From assembly GCF_001456025.1 (NCBI RefSeq), contig NZ_LMTZ01000088.1, positions 1 through 64,000 of the forward strand: a stretch of DNA of 64,000 nucleotides. Reading direction: 5' to 3'. This stretch comes from Mastigocoleus testarum BC008. GTDB taxonomy: Bacteria; Cyanobacteriota; Cyanobacteriia; Cyanobacteriales; Nostocaceae. Positions 28,879 to 37,842 of the stretch are shown piece by piece. The number at the start of each line of letters is the position of its first letter. The first letter of the stretch is position 1. The notes below the pieces were generated by a model. That model saw only the letters and a program-made list of their open reading frames with translations, was not told the origin of the DNA and ran no database searches. Position numbers and translations under genes: made by a program.

Positions 28879-29139
28879 TTATGTTAGGTAGATTTCATTG
28901 CTGTGCGACCTTACGGATCCGCTAACACAAAAACTCTGGGATTGCTATCTCCTAAACACAAACGCTAGAACCTGCGGCGTCGGAGCCTCTAGCTATAGCT
29001 GCGCTACCTATGCAGCCGCCAGCAACCTTACGGATCCGATCCGCTGACCCTGGACTGCGTTCTGGTCACAATGATAAATCTATCTCCTACGGACACGCCA
29101 TGCTTACGTTGCATAAGTCCTGGGAACTAAAAGTTTACT
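28879..29139. repeat. GC-rich dispersed repeat cluster
   Basis: Directly after the PHP gene, a 260-bp patch of GC-rich modules: CTTACGGATCCGCTAACAC (about 28912-28930), GCGGCGTCGGAGCCTCTAGC, CTGCGCTACCTATGCAGCCG, a second TTACGGATCCG at 29031 and CCTACGGACACGC at 29091. The last recurs near 41132 and, reversed, near 43747. These modules are shared with 26520-26664. Confidence 0.65.
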
Positions 29140-29828
29140 ATTTATATTCGTAGGTTCAGATTCCAGGCTTCAGCATCGATAAATGTCTTAGCCTAAATAG
29201 GTGCTGGGATCGAAAGTAAATAACCAGTAAATAATAAGAAACGTATTTACAGAAATAAAGTATATTTTATTTCTATTATTATTTTCTGGAAAAATTTCTT
29301 GATAGATAAAATATTAATATGTAATAACTAAACAGTTAATAAAAATTGGCTAACTATATATGTAAGTAAATACTGATAAGTTATACTTAAAATACGTATA
29401 GATAAGAGATTATTGACGTGCAAAAAATACTTTTTAACACTAAATTAATAACTAACAAATAGCAAATCATTACCATCTGTTGAATACTGCCTAATGACTA
29501 GACTGCTCTTTTTTTTTAACGTTAAAATTATTTAAATATTAAAACTGATTATCAATCACTAACATGATAAATTACTAAGATAATAAATGACTAAGAAATG
29601 AAATATATCATCAGTAATAATTTTGAATAAAATTTAATTTTGATAGATAGAAAATTAGCTGAATTATCAATAGATAAAATTTTTTATTAGCCTTGATGGT
29701 TAATAAATTACTACTTATTAATACTAAAACTCACTGCGAACCAATTTAAATCCACCCTGACTTAATATTATTTATCTATAAGGGTGTGTGAAGATACTTT
29801 CTAAATTTAAGTTTCTCTAGTTATTAAT
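29140..29828. other. AT-rich gene-free region
   Basis: About 690 bp of very AT-rich DNA downstream of the repeat cluster and after the stop of the DUF4168 gene, which is transcribed from the other side. No frame, RNA or repeat of note. Confidence 0.4.
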
Positions 29829-30302
29829 TTAGCGATTTTTACGACCACCTTGTTCTTTAATTAGTGCATCGTAAATTCGCTGATGTACTTTATTATCTGT
29901 TTTTGCTGCTTCGGTAATCTTATTAAAACGTTCAATACTCAAACCGTTACTTTCAACTATTTGTCTGGAACGCTTACAGTATTCGTTTGCAATCTGTTTT
30001 GCATCTCCAGGTAATTCACCAAAGCTTTTCGGATTGTTACAAACGATGTTGGGCATTTTTTCACGCTCACCCAAAATTTTTTTTATTTTGTCATATGCTT
30101 GTTGGCGAGGTTTTTCCATTTTTATCACGATTGCAGCATACTTCTTGACGTCGCTTGGTCTAATATTTGCATTTGCGTAAACTTTCGTGCTGGGGAAAAT
30201 AATAGAACTCGAAAAAGTGGTAAAAACTGTTGAAATTAATAATGTTTTAATGATAATCCGATTCGGATTTAGTCTAAAGGAAAAATTAAATGGCTTAGTC
30301 AT
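29829..30302 (-). CDS. DUF4168 exported protein
   Basis: A 157-residue protein with a signal peptide (about 1-44, hydrophobic core LLISTVFTTFSSSIIF and an ANA cleavage region). It is followed by a helical DUF4168 domain with YAAIVIKMEKPRQQAYDKI and a C-terminal IERFNKITEAAKTD block. Two Cys (in IVCNNP and EYCKRS) lie in the mature part and could form a disulfide. The family is exported and its function is unknown. It is 98 bp from holA on the same strand. Confidence 0.8.
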   Translation of the reverse strand: MTKPFNFSFRLNPNRIIIKTLLISTVFTTFSSSIIFPSTKVYANANIRPSDVKKYAAIVIKMEKPRQQAYDKIKKILGEREKMPNIVCNNPKSFGELPGDAKQIANEYCKRSRQIVESNGLSIERFNKITEAAKTDNKVHQRIYDALIKEQGGRKNR

Positions 30303-30404
30303 TTGTGAAGGAAAAAAAGTTACAGTAGGGACGTATTAATAACTTTGAATATTTCTCAGAGTGAGAAGTTCCCTCCAAAAAATCAAATAATTCTGTTTTT
30401 ATCT

Positions 30405-31400
30405 CTAATATTTATTCTTGATGCATATTTGACATAACTCAATAGTCGTAGTTTGAAGTGCTGACATTGGATTTGCTCCCTGCTTTAGATTGATCTCCAG
30501 TCTTAGTAATATTGGTGGTATAGAAATTAGCTGTTTCAAAGAAAGAGATCTGATTTCTTGTTGTAAAAAATAAATGCGCTTTGGATTTCCTACTTCTGCA
30601 GCTTGAGCAATAGCTTGCTGATTTTTCTCACCATTTTCTATCATGATTTTGACCCACAACCAAGTCCGAAACTGACCTATTAATGTGGCCAGTATCCTTA
30701 GTGCTGGTTCATTTGCATTAATTAAATCTGCTACTAACGTTAATGCTTTAGGCGTATCTCCCTCTCTAATTGCTGCAGCTAATTGCAAGCTATTCTGAGT
30801 AGTATTTCTTACTAATTTATTAATAGTATTTACTTCTAAAGGTTGTTTGCTACCTCCAGTGTAAAGTTGTAGTTTCTCTAATTCATTATGTAATAGTCGC
30901 GTATCATTTCCTACTGCTTCAGCGATAATTTCTAAACCTTGGGGAGTTATTTGCAAACCAATATCTTTTGCTACTTGACTAACGGATTTTACTATAAGTT
31001 CTTTTTTCCAAGGTGGGACTAAAGCAAATTCTCGATATTCTGTAGCAAATTTTTTCAGTAATTTTGTTGATTTTAGGCGTTCGTCAAATTTTTTTCGGCT
31101 AGTAAGTAATAAAAATGAATCTTCGGGAATTACTGATAAAGTACGCTGTAATTCATTGAGTACATTTTCCGGACATTGTTGTGCCAAAGTGGTATTCATT
31201 AGCCAAACTAAGCGTCCCCCTGCTCCAAACTTGGGTGTCATAGCTTGATTTAAACCATCTATTAAGGCATCGGAGCCATCTGGTGGAATTGCATTGTAGT
31301 TAAAACTCGACCATTCAGGAGCAAGAACGCGATCGCGTAATTTTTGTATGGCTTTTTCTATGGCATAATCGTCTTCACCCCAGTAAACATAAACTGGCAT
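30405..31400 (-). CDS. holA: DNA polymerase III delta subunit
   Basis: A 331-residue HolA protein from ATG 31400 (the upstream TTG at 31412 is less likely since MPVYVYWGEDDYAIEKAI is the usual beginning). It has the three-domain clamp-loader fold with a degenerate nucleotide site. Recognisable segments are YVYWGEDDYAIE, FGAGGRLVWL, ITPQGLEIIAEAVGNDTRLL, NELEKL and the C-terminal domain with LATLIGQFRTWL. Delta opens the beta clamp during loading. It is essential and normally single copy. Confidence 0.9.
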   Translation of the reverse strand: MPVYVYWGEDDYAIEKAIQKLRDRVLAPEWSSFNYNAIPPDGSDALIDGLNQAMTPKFGAGGRLVWLMNTTLAQQCPENVLNELQRTLSVIPEDSFLLLTSRKKFDERLKSTKLLKKFATEYREFALVPPWKKELIVKSVSQVAKDIGLQITPQGLEIIAEAVGNDTRLLHNELEKLQLYTGGSKQPLEVNTINKLVRNTTQNSLQLAAAIREGDTPKALTLVADLINANEPALRILATLIGQFRTWLWVKIMIENGEKNQQAIAQAAEVGNPKRIYFLQQEIRSLSLKQLISIPPILLRLEINLKQGANPMSALQTTTIELCQICIKNKY

Positions 31401-31546
31401 CACAAACCTCAATACAGATCGTAATTGCGAATATTGTAAATTGAAGCAGATAAAAGATAAGTTTTACGGGTATTTACTTAACGTCCTGACCACAAAAATA
31501 AAGCCCACCTCTGAAACAAGGTAGACTTTAAAATTTATTATTTAAG

Positions 31547-31936
31547 TGGAACCGGGCAGAATCGAACTGCCGTCCGCAATAGGTATTCGCTTACCGCTCA
31601 TTCACAGGTTTAGCTTCTTTTACCCTCGAAGCGGGGACCGCCCATTATCCCGAACGGTGGGATGCTTTGGTAAAGTCTTTGCTAATAAGTACACCAAAGA
31701 TTACTTATCAGCGCATCCGTTGGGGTTTGCCTCTAATCCTTAACGGAGTCAAATTAGAAGCACTCGAACCTATAAGAGGTGTTTTAGGCTACTGCTACTG
31801 CAGCTTCCTTACGAGTAAAGTTTACGATGTTATTCGCATTTACATTGTTTTGAGCCTTTGATTTGCGAGAGGAGACTCACTCTCGACCTGCATCACGGGT
31901 CAGTTTTCGCTACCACGTCGAAACCTTTACGGCCCC
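31547..31936 (-). ncRNA. ssrA: Transfer-messenger RNA (tmRNA)
   Basis: A one-piece tmRNA of 390 nt. The 5' end is GGGGCCGUAAAGGUUUCGAC, with the typical first loop. The 3' end gives CGGUUCC, which pairs with GGGGCCG through all seven acceptor-stem positions (two G-U pairs), with discriminator A at 31547. CCA is not encoded. The T-arm reads GGUUCGAUUC-like. The tag frame runs from 31837 (GCG) to the UAA at 31784-31786 and encodes ANNIVNFTRKEAAVAVA, a cyanobacterial-type proteolysis tag. Trans-translation frees stalled ribosomes and marks the product for degradation. Confidence 0.97.
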
Positions 31937-31985
31937 ATGAATACATACTTATTTTTATAGTAATACATTTTTGATTAATTGCCAA

Positions 31986-32150
31986 TTATCTTTGAATAGC
32001 TGTTTCAATTTGGGGACTAACCCGATACGTTGTATTTGAAACCATGATGAAATCAGCCGCACTACGTTCGAGTTTACGGGTTTTGGCAACAAGTTGATTT
32101 GCTGCACCACTGTTTGCGATGCACAAATGCTTCAATGTTGTTCGAGTTAG
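31986..32150 (-). pseudogene. Remnant of an aspartate/glutamate racemase-like gene
   Basis: The minus strand between the tmRNA and AraC genes reads as an uninterrupted protein tail ending in TAA at 31986-31988: AANQLVAKTRKLERSADFIM, then VSNTTYRVSPQIETAIQ. This aligns by eye with the middle of aspartate racemases (...RKLE-AGADFIVLCTNTMHKVAPQIEAAI...). The catalytic Cys of the CTNTMH motif is lost (VSNTTY) and the frame stops early. Upstream it is cut off by GC-rich repeat-like sequence near 32150-32170. It is a decayed fragment. Confidence 0.55.
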
Positions 32151-32186
32151 ATCGCGCGCCACTGCGGTGCGATACTATTCAGTAGC

Positions 32187-33077
32187 TTAGAACGATATTT
32201 CGTTATGTTTTCGATAAATTTGGGGAGCAGTTCCAACTAGGCGACGAAACTGAGTTGAGAAATGAGCGTGGCTGCTAAATCCACTTTGGAATGCCACTTC
32301 AATTATTGATAATTTTGTATTTACTAATAAATCTTTAGCTTTATTGATACGATGATAGATCAGATATTCGCGTGGGGTCTGTCCCGTTGCCTTCTTGAAC
32401 ATGCGCGTGAAGTGGACGCTGCTATAACCCGTCAGATTTGCTAAATCCGCGATCGCAATGTTGCTTGTATCATTTGCTTTGATATACTCTTGCACTTTTG
32501 CAAGGAGATGTGTGGGTAACTTACCGACTTTAGGTATTTGAATTTTTGACACTGCGTAACTGTTCACTAAGTGGACAGCTAGGACATTCATCACTGATTC
32601 TAGAAATAGTTTGTTGGAAACTCCATGCAATAATCGATCGGTTCGGACAGTTGCTGCTAACTGACGAATGAGGGGATCGTCTGAGATTTGAAATTCTAAG
32701 ATTTCCAGAGAACGTCCCTTAGTGGTTTCAGGAATAGTGGTGGCGATAAATTCTGGCGCAAGGTAAAAATTTACTAATTCTCCACCACGATCTAAGGTCA
32801 AACCATGGGGTTGTTCGGTTGGAACCACATAGCACTGTCCTACTTGTACCTCTTGATGCTTATCTCTACCTGAAGCTGAATGCCAGGATGTAATTGCTTT
32901 TGCTCGCTCGAACAACACCGTAATCTGATGAGTATGATGTTCGTGCGTATTGAATAAGTCTGGATTTAATGTCGCGTGGTGTAACCCAGTTTCTTTATCG
33001 AGTAAGAGATGATAATGGACTCCCCCTGTTTCTTGGCGTGGAACTAACGGCTTTCCTGTGTGCGAGTCAATCAGCAT
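32187..33077 (-). CDS. AraC-family transcriptional regulator
   Basis: A 296-residue regulator. The N-terminal half is a cupin-like sensing domain (HHATLNPDLFNTHEHHTHQI, QCYVVPTEQPHGL). The C-terminal 100 residues carry two helix-turn-helix motifs, IAIADLANLTGYSSVHFTRM and IIEVAFQSGFSSHAHFSTQF with the family end RRLVGTAPQIYR. It is divergent from the SDR-MFS pair with a 207-bp gap and probably controls it in response to a small ligand, which is unknown. Confidence 0.92.
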   Translation of the reverse strand: MLIDSHTGKPLVPRQETGGVHYHLLLDKETGLHHATLNPDLFNTHEHHTHQITVLFERAKAITSWHSASGRDKHQEVQVGQCYVVPTEQPHGLTLDRGGELVNFYLAPEFIATTIPETTKGRSLEILEFQISDDPLIRQLAATVRTDRLLHGVSNKLFLESVMNVLAVHLVNSYAVSKIQIPKVGKLPTHLLAKVQEYIKANDTSNIAIADLANLTGYSSVHFTRMFKKATGQTPREYLIYHRINKAKDLLVNTKLSIIEVAFQSGFSSHAHFSTQFRRLVGTAPQIYRKHNEISF

Positions 33078-33284
33078 AACATCCTCATTTCTCGATTATG
33101 AAACCTGCTCTCTTGCGCTTAATTATAAATTACAGAAATATAAATTACAGAAATTACAAAATAGATTTTAAAGATGATAAAAATCCTAAAACCTTAGCAA
33201 ATACATGAAAGACTTTGGCTGTATTTTTTTTGATAATAAAGCTATCAATCAGGCAGCTACAGAAGGTTTTGGAGGTTCTTACAA

Positions 33285-34031
33285 ATGAATATATCTACTC
33301 AAAAAATTGCCATTGTCACAGGTGCTTCAAGAGGAATTGGAGCTGCTATCACAAAACGTCTTTCGCTAGATGGATTTGCAGTAGTTGTCAACTATGCCAA
33401 GAATCAGGAGAAAGCTCAAGCAGTTGTACAAGAAATTCATGCCGAAGGTGGAGATGCGATTGCCGTGCAAGGGGATGTTTCTAATGCACAAGATGTGGAA
33501 TTACTGTTCGATCAGGCTGAAAAAACCTACGGTGGCGTAGATGTTTTGATTAATAATGCCGGTATTCAAACTCCAAAACCCATCAATATTGCAGATACAG
33601 ACGACGAGTTGTATGACAGGATATTCAATATCAATACCCGTGGGACATTTCTCGCCTTGCGACAAGCTGCTCGACGTTTGCGAGAGGGTGGACGTATAGT
33701 GAATTTCTCAACCAGTGCTATAGGTCTGGCTATGCCGGGTTACGCTATTTATTCTGGGTCAAAAATTGCGGTTGAAGTCTTTACCAATATCATGGCGAAG
33801 GAGTTAAGGGGACGCAGCATAACTGTAAATGCGATCGCGCCGGGACCAACTGCAACAGATCTGTTTTATCAAGGCAAATCTGAAGAATTAATTAATAAGT
33901 TTGCTAAGCAAGCACCGCTAGAGCGCTTAGGACAACCCGATGATATTGCTAGCACCGTTGCTTTTTTAGTGAGTCCCGAAGGCAGTTGGGTAAACGGTCA
34001 AACCCTGAGAGTCAACGGCGGTATTGTTTAG
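33285..34031 (+). CDS. SDR-family NAD(P)-dependent oxidoreductase
   Basis: A 248-residue classical short-chain dehydrogenase/reductase. The cofactor motif TGASRGIG lies near the N-terminus, NNAG near residue 90, the catalytic Ser in NFSTSAIG, and Tyr156/Lys160 in YSGSK. A GGAGG ribosome site precedes the ATG. Overall sequence resembles 3-oxoacyl-ACP-reductase/glucose-dehydrogenase-like SDRs, so the substrate is open. It lies just upstream of an MFS exporter and divergent from an AraC regulator, which suggests a small inducible detoxification or export operon. Confidence 0.92.
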   Translation: MNISTQKIAIVTGASRGIGAAITKRLSLDGFAVVVNYAKNQEKAQAVVQEIHAEGGDAIAVQGDVSNAQDVELLFDQAEKTYGGVDVLINNAGIQTPKPINIADTDDELYDRIFNINTRGTFLALRQAARRLREGGRIVNFSTSAIGLAMPGYAIYSGSKIAVEVFTNIMAKELRGRSITVNAIAPGPTATDLFYQGKSEELINKFAKQAPLERLGQPDDIASTVAFLVSPEGSWVNGQTLRVNGGIV

Positions 34032-34110
34032 CCCAGTCGCAACTCGGGCGTTCGCACCCTCCGACGCGAACGTCATTAAAAGCATGATCGATAATTACAG
34101 GAAACTACAA

Positions 34111-35325
34111 ATGTCTAACAAGTCGAATCCCACAAGTAGAAGCGCTACACCTATTTATCGGGATGTGAATCTTCAAATCGTTATCAGTATTACCTTGATG
34201 GAACTTATGGGGACAATGAGCATTAATCCTGTCTTACCTGGGATTGTGCAAGACTTTCAACTGTCCCCACAGCAAATTGGTTGGGTGACTACGGCGTTCG
34301 TTGTCCCAATAGCGATTGGAGCTCCTATTTGTAGTGTTCTGGCAGATCGCTTTGGTCGGAAAGCTATTTTAGTCCCGTCACTATTTCTGTTTGCGATCGC
34401 GGGAGTCGCTTGTGCATTTGCTCAAAATTTTCATACCCTCTTGGCGTGGCGCTTCCTGCAAGGAGTTGGAGCAGCAAGTTTAGAGGCGCTAGCATTAACG
34501 CTGATTAGCGATCTGTATGCTGGGAAGCAATTGACGTCAGCTATGGGATTGAACGCCAGCACGATCGGGGTGAGTTTAGCTGTGTATCCCTTAGTTGGTA
34601 GCGGATTGGCATCAATGGGATGGCGTTACACATTCGCTTTACCGCTGCTTGCCATTCTAGTTGGGATTTGGGTGTGGCGTTCGCTGCAACTACCCGAAAA
34701 ACAGCCCTACTCAGATTTTGATTTCAAGGTTTATTTGAGAAATATTTGGAGCAATATTCGTCGCTTTGAGGTGATTAGGCTTCTATTTATAGTAGTTGCA
34801 CTGTTTGTCCTTTTATTTGGTGCCTACCTAACTTATATTCCCACAGTTGCAACGTCTCTCGGCGCTTCTGAGATCGAGATTGGTATCTTGTTAGCAAGTA
34901 TGGCGGTCTCTTTTGCGTTCGCGTCATCGCTACTGGGATCGTTTGCGCGGTTGTTTTCTGAACTTACTCTTATCAAAATTTCTTTCTTTATTTACACTTT
35001 GGCGTTAGTTATAACACCTGCAATTGAGCACATCTGGATGTTATTAATTCCCAGCATCCTATTTGGAATCGCACATGGAATAGTATTTCCAACAACACAA
35101 GCATTATTGGCAGAACTGGCTCCAAGCACTAATCGGGCAGGTTTTATGGCAGTGACTGCAGTTGCAGTACCCTTGGGTCAAGCACTCGGTCCAGTATTGG
35201 GGGGGTTGGCGTTTAGTGCATGGGAAATTAGAGGAGTATTTTATGCAGGTAGCATATTTGCGATCGCAACTTTTGTTTTCCTTAGATATTTAATACCTCA
35301 TAGAATAAAAGCAAATCATGGTTAG
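34111..35325 (+). CDS. MFS transporter, drug/proton antiporter type
   Basis: About 404 residues from ATG 34111 (AGGAAA ribosome site). The longer frame opens with TTG at 34024 and overlaps the SDR stop; an ATG at 34084 is a further option. Twelve membrane segments are visible. The conserved MFS loop 2-3 motif appears as CSVLADRFGRKAILV and the first helix has TLMELMGTMSINPVLPG. This is typical of DHA1-type drug or metabolite exporters. Its likely partner is the SDR gene 79 bp upstream. Confidence 0.9.
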   Translation: MSNKSNPTSRSATPIYRDVNLQIVISITLMELMGTMSINPVLPGIVQDFQLSPQQIGWVTTAFVVPIAIGAPICSVLADRFGRKAILVPSLFLFAIAGVACAFAQNFHTLLAWRFLQGVGAASLEALALTLISDLYAGKQLTSAMGLNASTIGVSLAVYPLVGSGLASMGWRYTFALPLLAILVGIWVWRSLQLPEKQPYSDFDFKVYLRNIWSNIRRFEVIRLLFIVVALFVLLFGAYLTYIPTVATSLGASEIEIGILLASMAVSFAFASSLLGSFARLFSELTLIKISFFIYTLALVITPAIEHIWMLLIPSILFGIAHGIVFPTTQALLAELAPSTNRAGFMAVTAVAVPLGQALGPVLGGLAFSAWEIRGVFYAGSIFAIATFVFLRYLIPHRIKANHG

Positions 35326-35357
35326 TTACCTGTAAACTTAGAACATAAAGCATTCTG

Positions 35358-36257
35358 TTAGGAATTAATTTTCGCAGCGCGAAGCATACCCAACACTACT
35401 AATACAATACCAATCCACTGTAGCGAGGTAGGAATTTCTCCTAGAAGAGGAATCGCGATTAAAGTTGTTAACACAGGGACCAGTGGACTGAATAGAGAAG
35501 TCAACTGCGCACCTAAACTTTGAACGGCATAGGTCACGAGGTAAATTGTACCAATGGACATAATAATGCCCTGAAAAATTGCTTGCGAAATAATGTGCGC
35601 GGTCGAAGCAGACTCAAAACCGTTATACCAAAATAACAAATACGGAGGGAGATAGAGCAGGGAAATAACTGACACGATCGCCGTGCTTTGCATAGGTCTT
35701 AATTCCCATACTTTAGCTAGTAAAGTGAATAGACCCCAACTGATACCCGTAACAAGTAATAAAAAGTCTCCAAATAACACCGAACCCTGCAAAGAAAATG
35801 AAGAAGCAGTTACAAGTACAACTCCAAGAAAAATAGATACTAATGAAAGTACTCTTGCGAGAGAAAACGATTGCAGTCCCAAAAAGACCATACCTAGGAA
35901 AACTACTGATGGGACTATACCAGGATTCAAAACCGCACCATGTGAAGCTGGAGCAAAACTAAGACCGAAAAAGAAAACAAGAATATAAGGAGAACCAGCA
36001 AGACAAGTAAGGAGTATGGCTTTTGACCATCCGAGCCCACCAAGATTTTTCCAGCCCAAACGGTAAAAGTAAGGTAGCATAACTATTCCGGATACTGAAT
36101 AGCGCAGGGCGGCGAGGTCGAGAGAATTTAAACCGTTGAGAATGCTATACCGTGTGACGACAAAGTTTGCTGTATATATTACCATTACTAACAAAATTGC
36201 AAAGATTCCTAGCAGGGATTTACTTCCACGACGTGTTGATTCCAATAAAAATCTCAT
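35358..36257 (-). CDS. EamA/DMT-family transporter
   Basis: A 299-residue membrane protein with ten predicted spans in two EamA repeats. Repeat 1 spans about 15-150 and contains NFVVTRYSILNGLNSLDLAALRYSVSG. Repeat 2 spans about 160-295 and contains PLVPVLTTLIAIPLLGEIPT. Members of the family export small metabolites or act as permeases. It is convergent with the MFS gene and could be part of the same accessory set. Confidence 0.88.
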   Translation of the reverse strand: MRFLLESTRRGSKSLLGIFAILLVMVIYTANFVVTRYSILNGLNSLDLAALRYSVSGIVMLPYFYRLGWKNLGGLGWSKAILLTCLAGSPYILVFFFGLSFAPASHGAVLNPGIVPSVVFLGMVFLGLQSFSLARVLSLVSIFLGVVLVTASSFSLQGSVLFGDFLLLVTGISWGLFTLLAKVWELRPMQSTAIVSVISLLYLPPYLLFWYNGFESASTAHIISQAIFQGIIMSIGTIYLVTYAVQSLGAQLTSLFSPLVPVLTTLIAIPLLGEIPTSLQWIGIVLVVLGMLRAAKINS

Positions 36258-36342
36258 CGCAACTTCAATCCTTCCTGTAAATGGACTACGGACGATTGCA
36301 CTAAAAAAACAGTATCAAAAAGAAGTGATTGTTCGCTAAACT

Positions 36343-37026
36343 TCAAGGATTGATGATGCTATTAATCCAATTGATATAGCGTGAGACGCGTGCGTAGTAT
36401 TCATATACACCATAAATACCCTGTGGACCTTGATGATCTTGCCAAGAACTTATACCAGCCAATAACCATGTGTCGTTAGCAGTCTTCAGTAAAGCTGGAC
36501 CACCACTGTCACCAGGACCTGAAATTCCCTCGAGAGGTAGTACGGTTTCCTCACCTGGCGCATCGAAACGAAAAACAATCCACTGATTGTCAACCTGACA
36601 TATTCGGTTTTGGGCAAGGCGCAGTTTGGTATCTTCTTTGTTTGGACCCGTTAGACCGTCCCCTGTTTCGCCGCGCCCGAAAAATGTAACAATCCGATCT
36701 AATTCTTCATCGCCGGTATAAAGTTCTATGGGGTCGATATCGGTACGTGGTTTTTTCAACCGCATAAGCGCTAGGTCATCCCTAAATTCAGGTTCCTCGC
36801 AGTTCCCTGGATGTAGAACAATGCGATCGATAGAAAATTCACATCCGTCCAAGAAAGAGAAAACATCATCTGTGGACAGATAATTTGCTACATGTGCTGC
36901 TGTTAAGAGCCAAAAAGGATGAATCAGAATGGCGTGGTCGCCGTAAGGTTTGAATGAGCCAAGTGATGGAATGCTTGTCTCTTCAGCCAAGTACTTTACT
37001 GGGTCAGTATCGTGGCGAATAATCAT
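36343..37026 (-). CDS. Trypsin-like (S1) serine protease
   Basis: A compact 227-residue protein that is almost entirely an S1 chymotrypsin-fold domain. The triad is complete: His45 (LLTAAHVA), Asp84 (RDDLALMRL) and Ser174 (GPGDSGGPALL). No signal peptide, membrane anchor or PDZ domain is present, unusual for a bacterial S1 protease, so it may act inside the cell or be released by lysis. A Trp-containing C-terminal helix (YINWINSI) is typical of the fold. It sits at the left edge of an accessory patch. Confidence 0.88.
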   Translation of the reverse strand: MIIRHDTDPVKYLAEETSIPSLGSFKPYGDHAILIHPFWLLTAAHVANYLSTDDVFSFLDGCEFSIDRIVLHPGNCEEPEFRDDLALMRLKKPRTDIDPIELYTGDEELDRIVTFFGRGETGDGLTGPNKEDTKLRLAQNRICQVDNQWIVFRFDAPGEETVLPLEGISGPGDSGGPALLKTANDTWLLAGISSWQDHQGPQGIYGVYEYYARVSRYINWINSIINP

Positions 37027-37344
37027 GAACTATCTGCTGCTTAAGCTGAGTACAAAGACAAATTGATTGATGGTTGCTTTCTTTGCTTTGAGCAACTAAG
37101 TGGGCGAACAAAAATATTTACTCCGCGATCTGCTTGCAGCAGCGCTGAGACGCACTGAGCCGCGCTTAGCAGCGAACGTGAACGCTATCGTACAATTACC
37201 CGCACTTTCAAATTAATCAACTGGTAAATTATCGATTTCAAAAGCTACTTTCTGATGGTCGAATCAATGATACTCACCTGTCAATGTGAGCAATTTATTG
37301 TTAAGATCGCTGACAAATTAGGTTTGAAGTTGTTGTATCAGATT
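37027..37344. other. Intergenic region with a GC-rich repeat
   Basis: About 320 bp between the trypsin-like gene and the stop of the GNAT gene. A GC-rich patch at about 37130-37190 (GCAGCGCTGAGACGCACTGA and following) resembles the dispersed repeats seen elsewhere. No gene is recognised. Confidence 0.45.
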
Positions 37345-37842
37345 TTAATCCCGTTTCATGGTCAGGGACCCCGCGCTTTTCCTGACAACTACGAACCCGA
37401 AACGCTTATAAAGTCGCAACGCCGGATTGTCTTCCGAGACGCTTAACGAAATAGATGAATGACCATAAACTGATGAGAGCAAGTAAGTGAGCAACTGTGT
37501 ACCTATACCTTGACCACGGTATTCAGGCAAAACAGCAATAGACAACTCAGGTGTGTCATCATTCACATAACCATAACCTTGATTCTTCCCCACCAGTAAG
37601 CGCAACCAGACTGCACCGACAGGTTGACTCGTTTCTGCATCACTAGCAAGAAAGCCACAATCGCCTTCTCGTCCCCAACCCCGAAGGTAGCGAGCAATTT
37701 CAGGAATGTGAATCACCTCGCGCGGTAGCGCTATTTGACCTTCAGGAACATAAAGTGCATGATATAACATTTCCCAGAGAAACGCTTCATCTTCTGATAC
37801 CAGTGGTCGAATAATGCACTCCATGGCCAGCAGCCTTATCAT
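37345..37842 (-). CDS. GNAT-family N-acetyltransferase
   Basis: A 165-residue GNAT enzyme. The acetyl-CoA pyrophosphate loop is visible as VLPEYRGQGIGTQLL (R/QxxGxG/A) with a following SVSEDNPALRLYKRFGFV, the standard end of the fold. The N-terminal part is acidic. The start ATG overlaps the stop of the DUF433 reading frame by 4 bp; an internal ATG (MECIIRP) is an alternative start. Translational coupling to a broken DUF433 gene suggests a former gene pair. Confidence 0.88.
   Translation of the reverse strand: MIRLLAMECIIRPLVSEDEAFLWEMLYHALYVPEGQIALPREVIHIPEIARYLRGWGREGDCGFLASDAETSQPVGAVWLRLLVGKNQGYGYVNDDTPELSIAVLPEYRGQGIGTQLLTYLLSSVYGHSSISLSVSEDNPALRLYKRFGFVVVRKSAGSLTMKRD

Noticed and set aside
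31546..31861. Two open frames of 64-65 codons on the plus strand
   Set aside because: They are antisense to the tmRNA gene; the peptide (PGRIELPSAIG...) is the familiar translation of antisense tRNA-like sequence.
33215..33484. 89-codon frame overlapping the SDR gene start
   Set aside because: It is a shifted frame of the SDR gene; the Cys- and Ser-rich peptide is an artefact.
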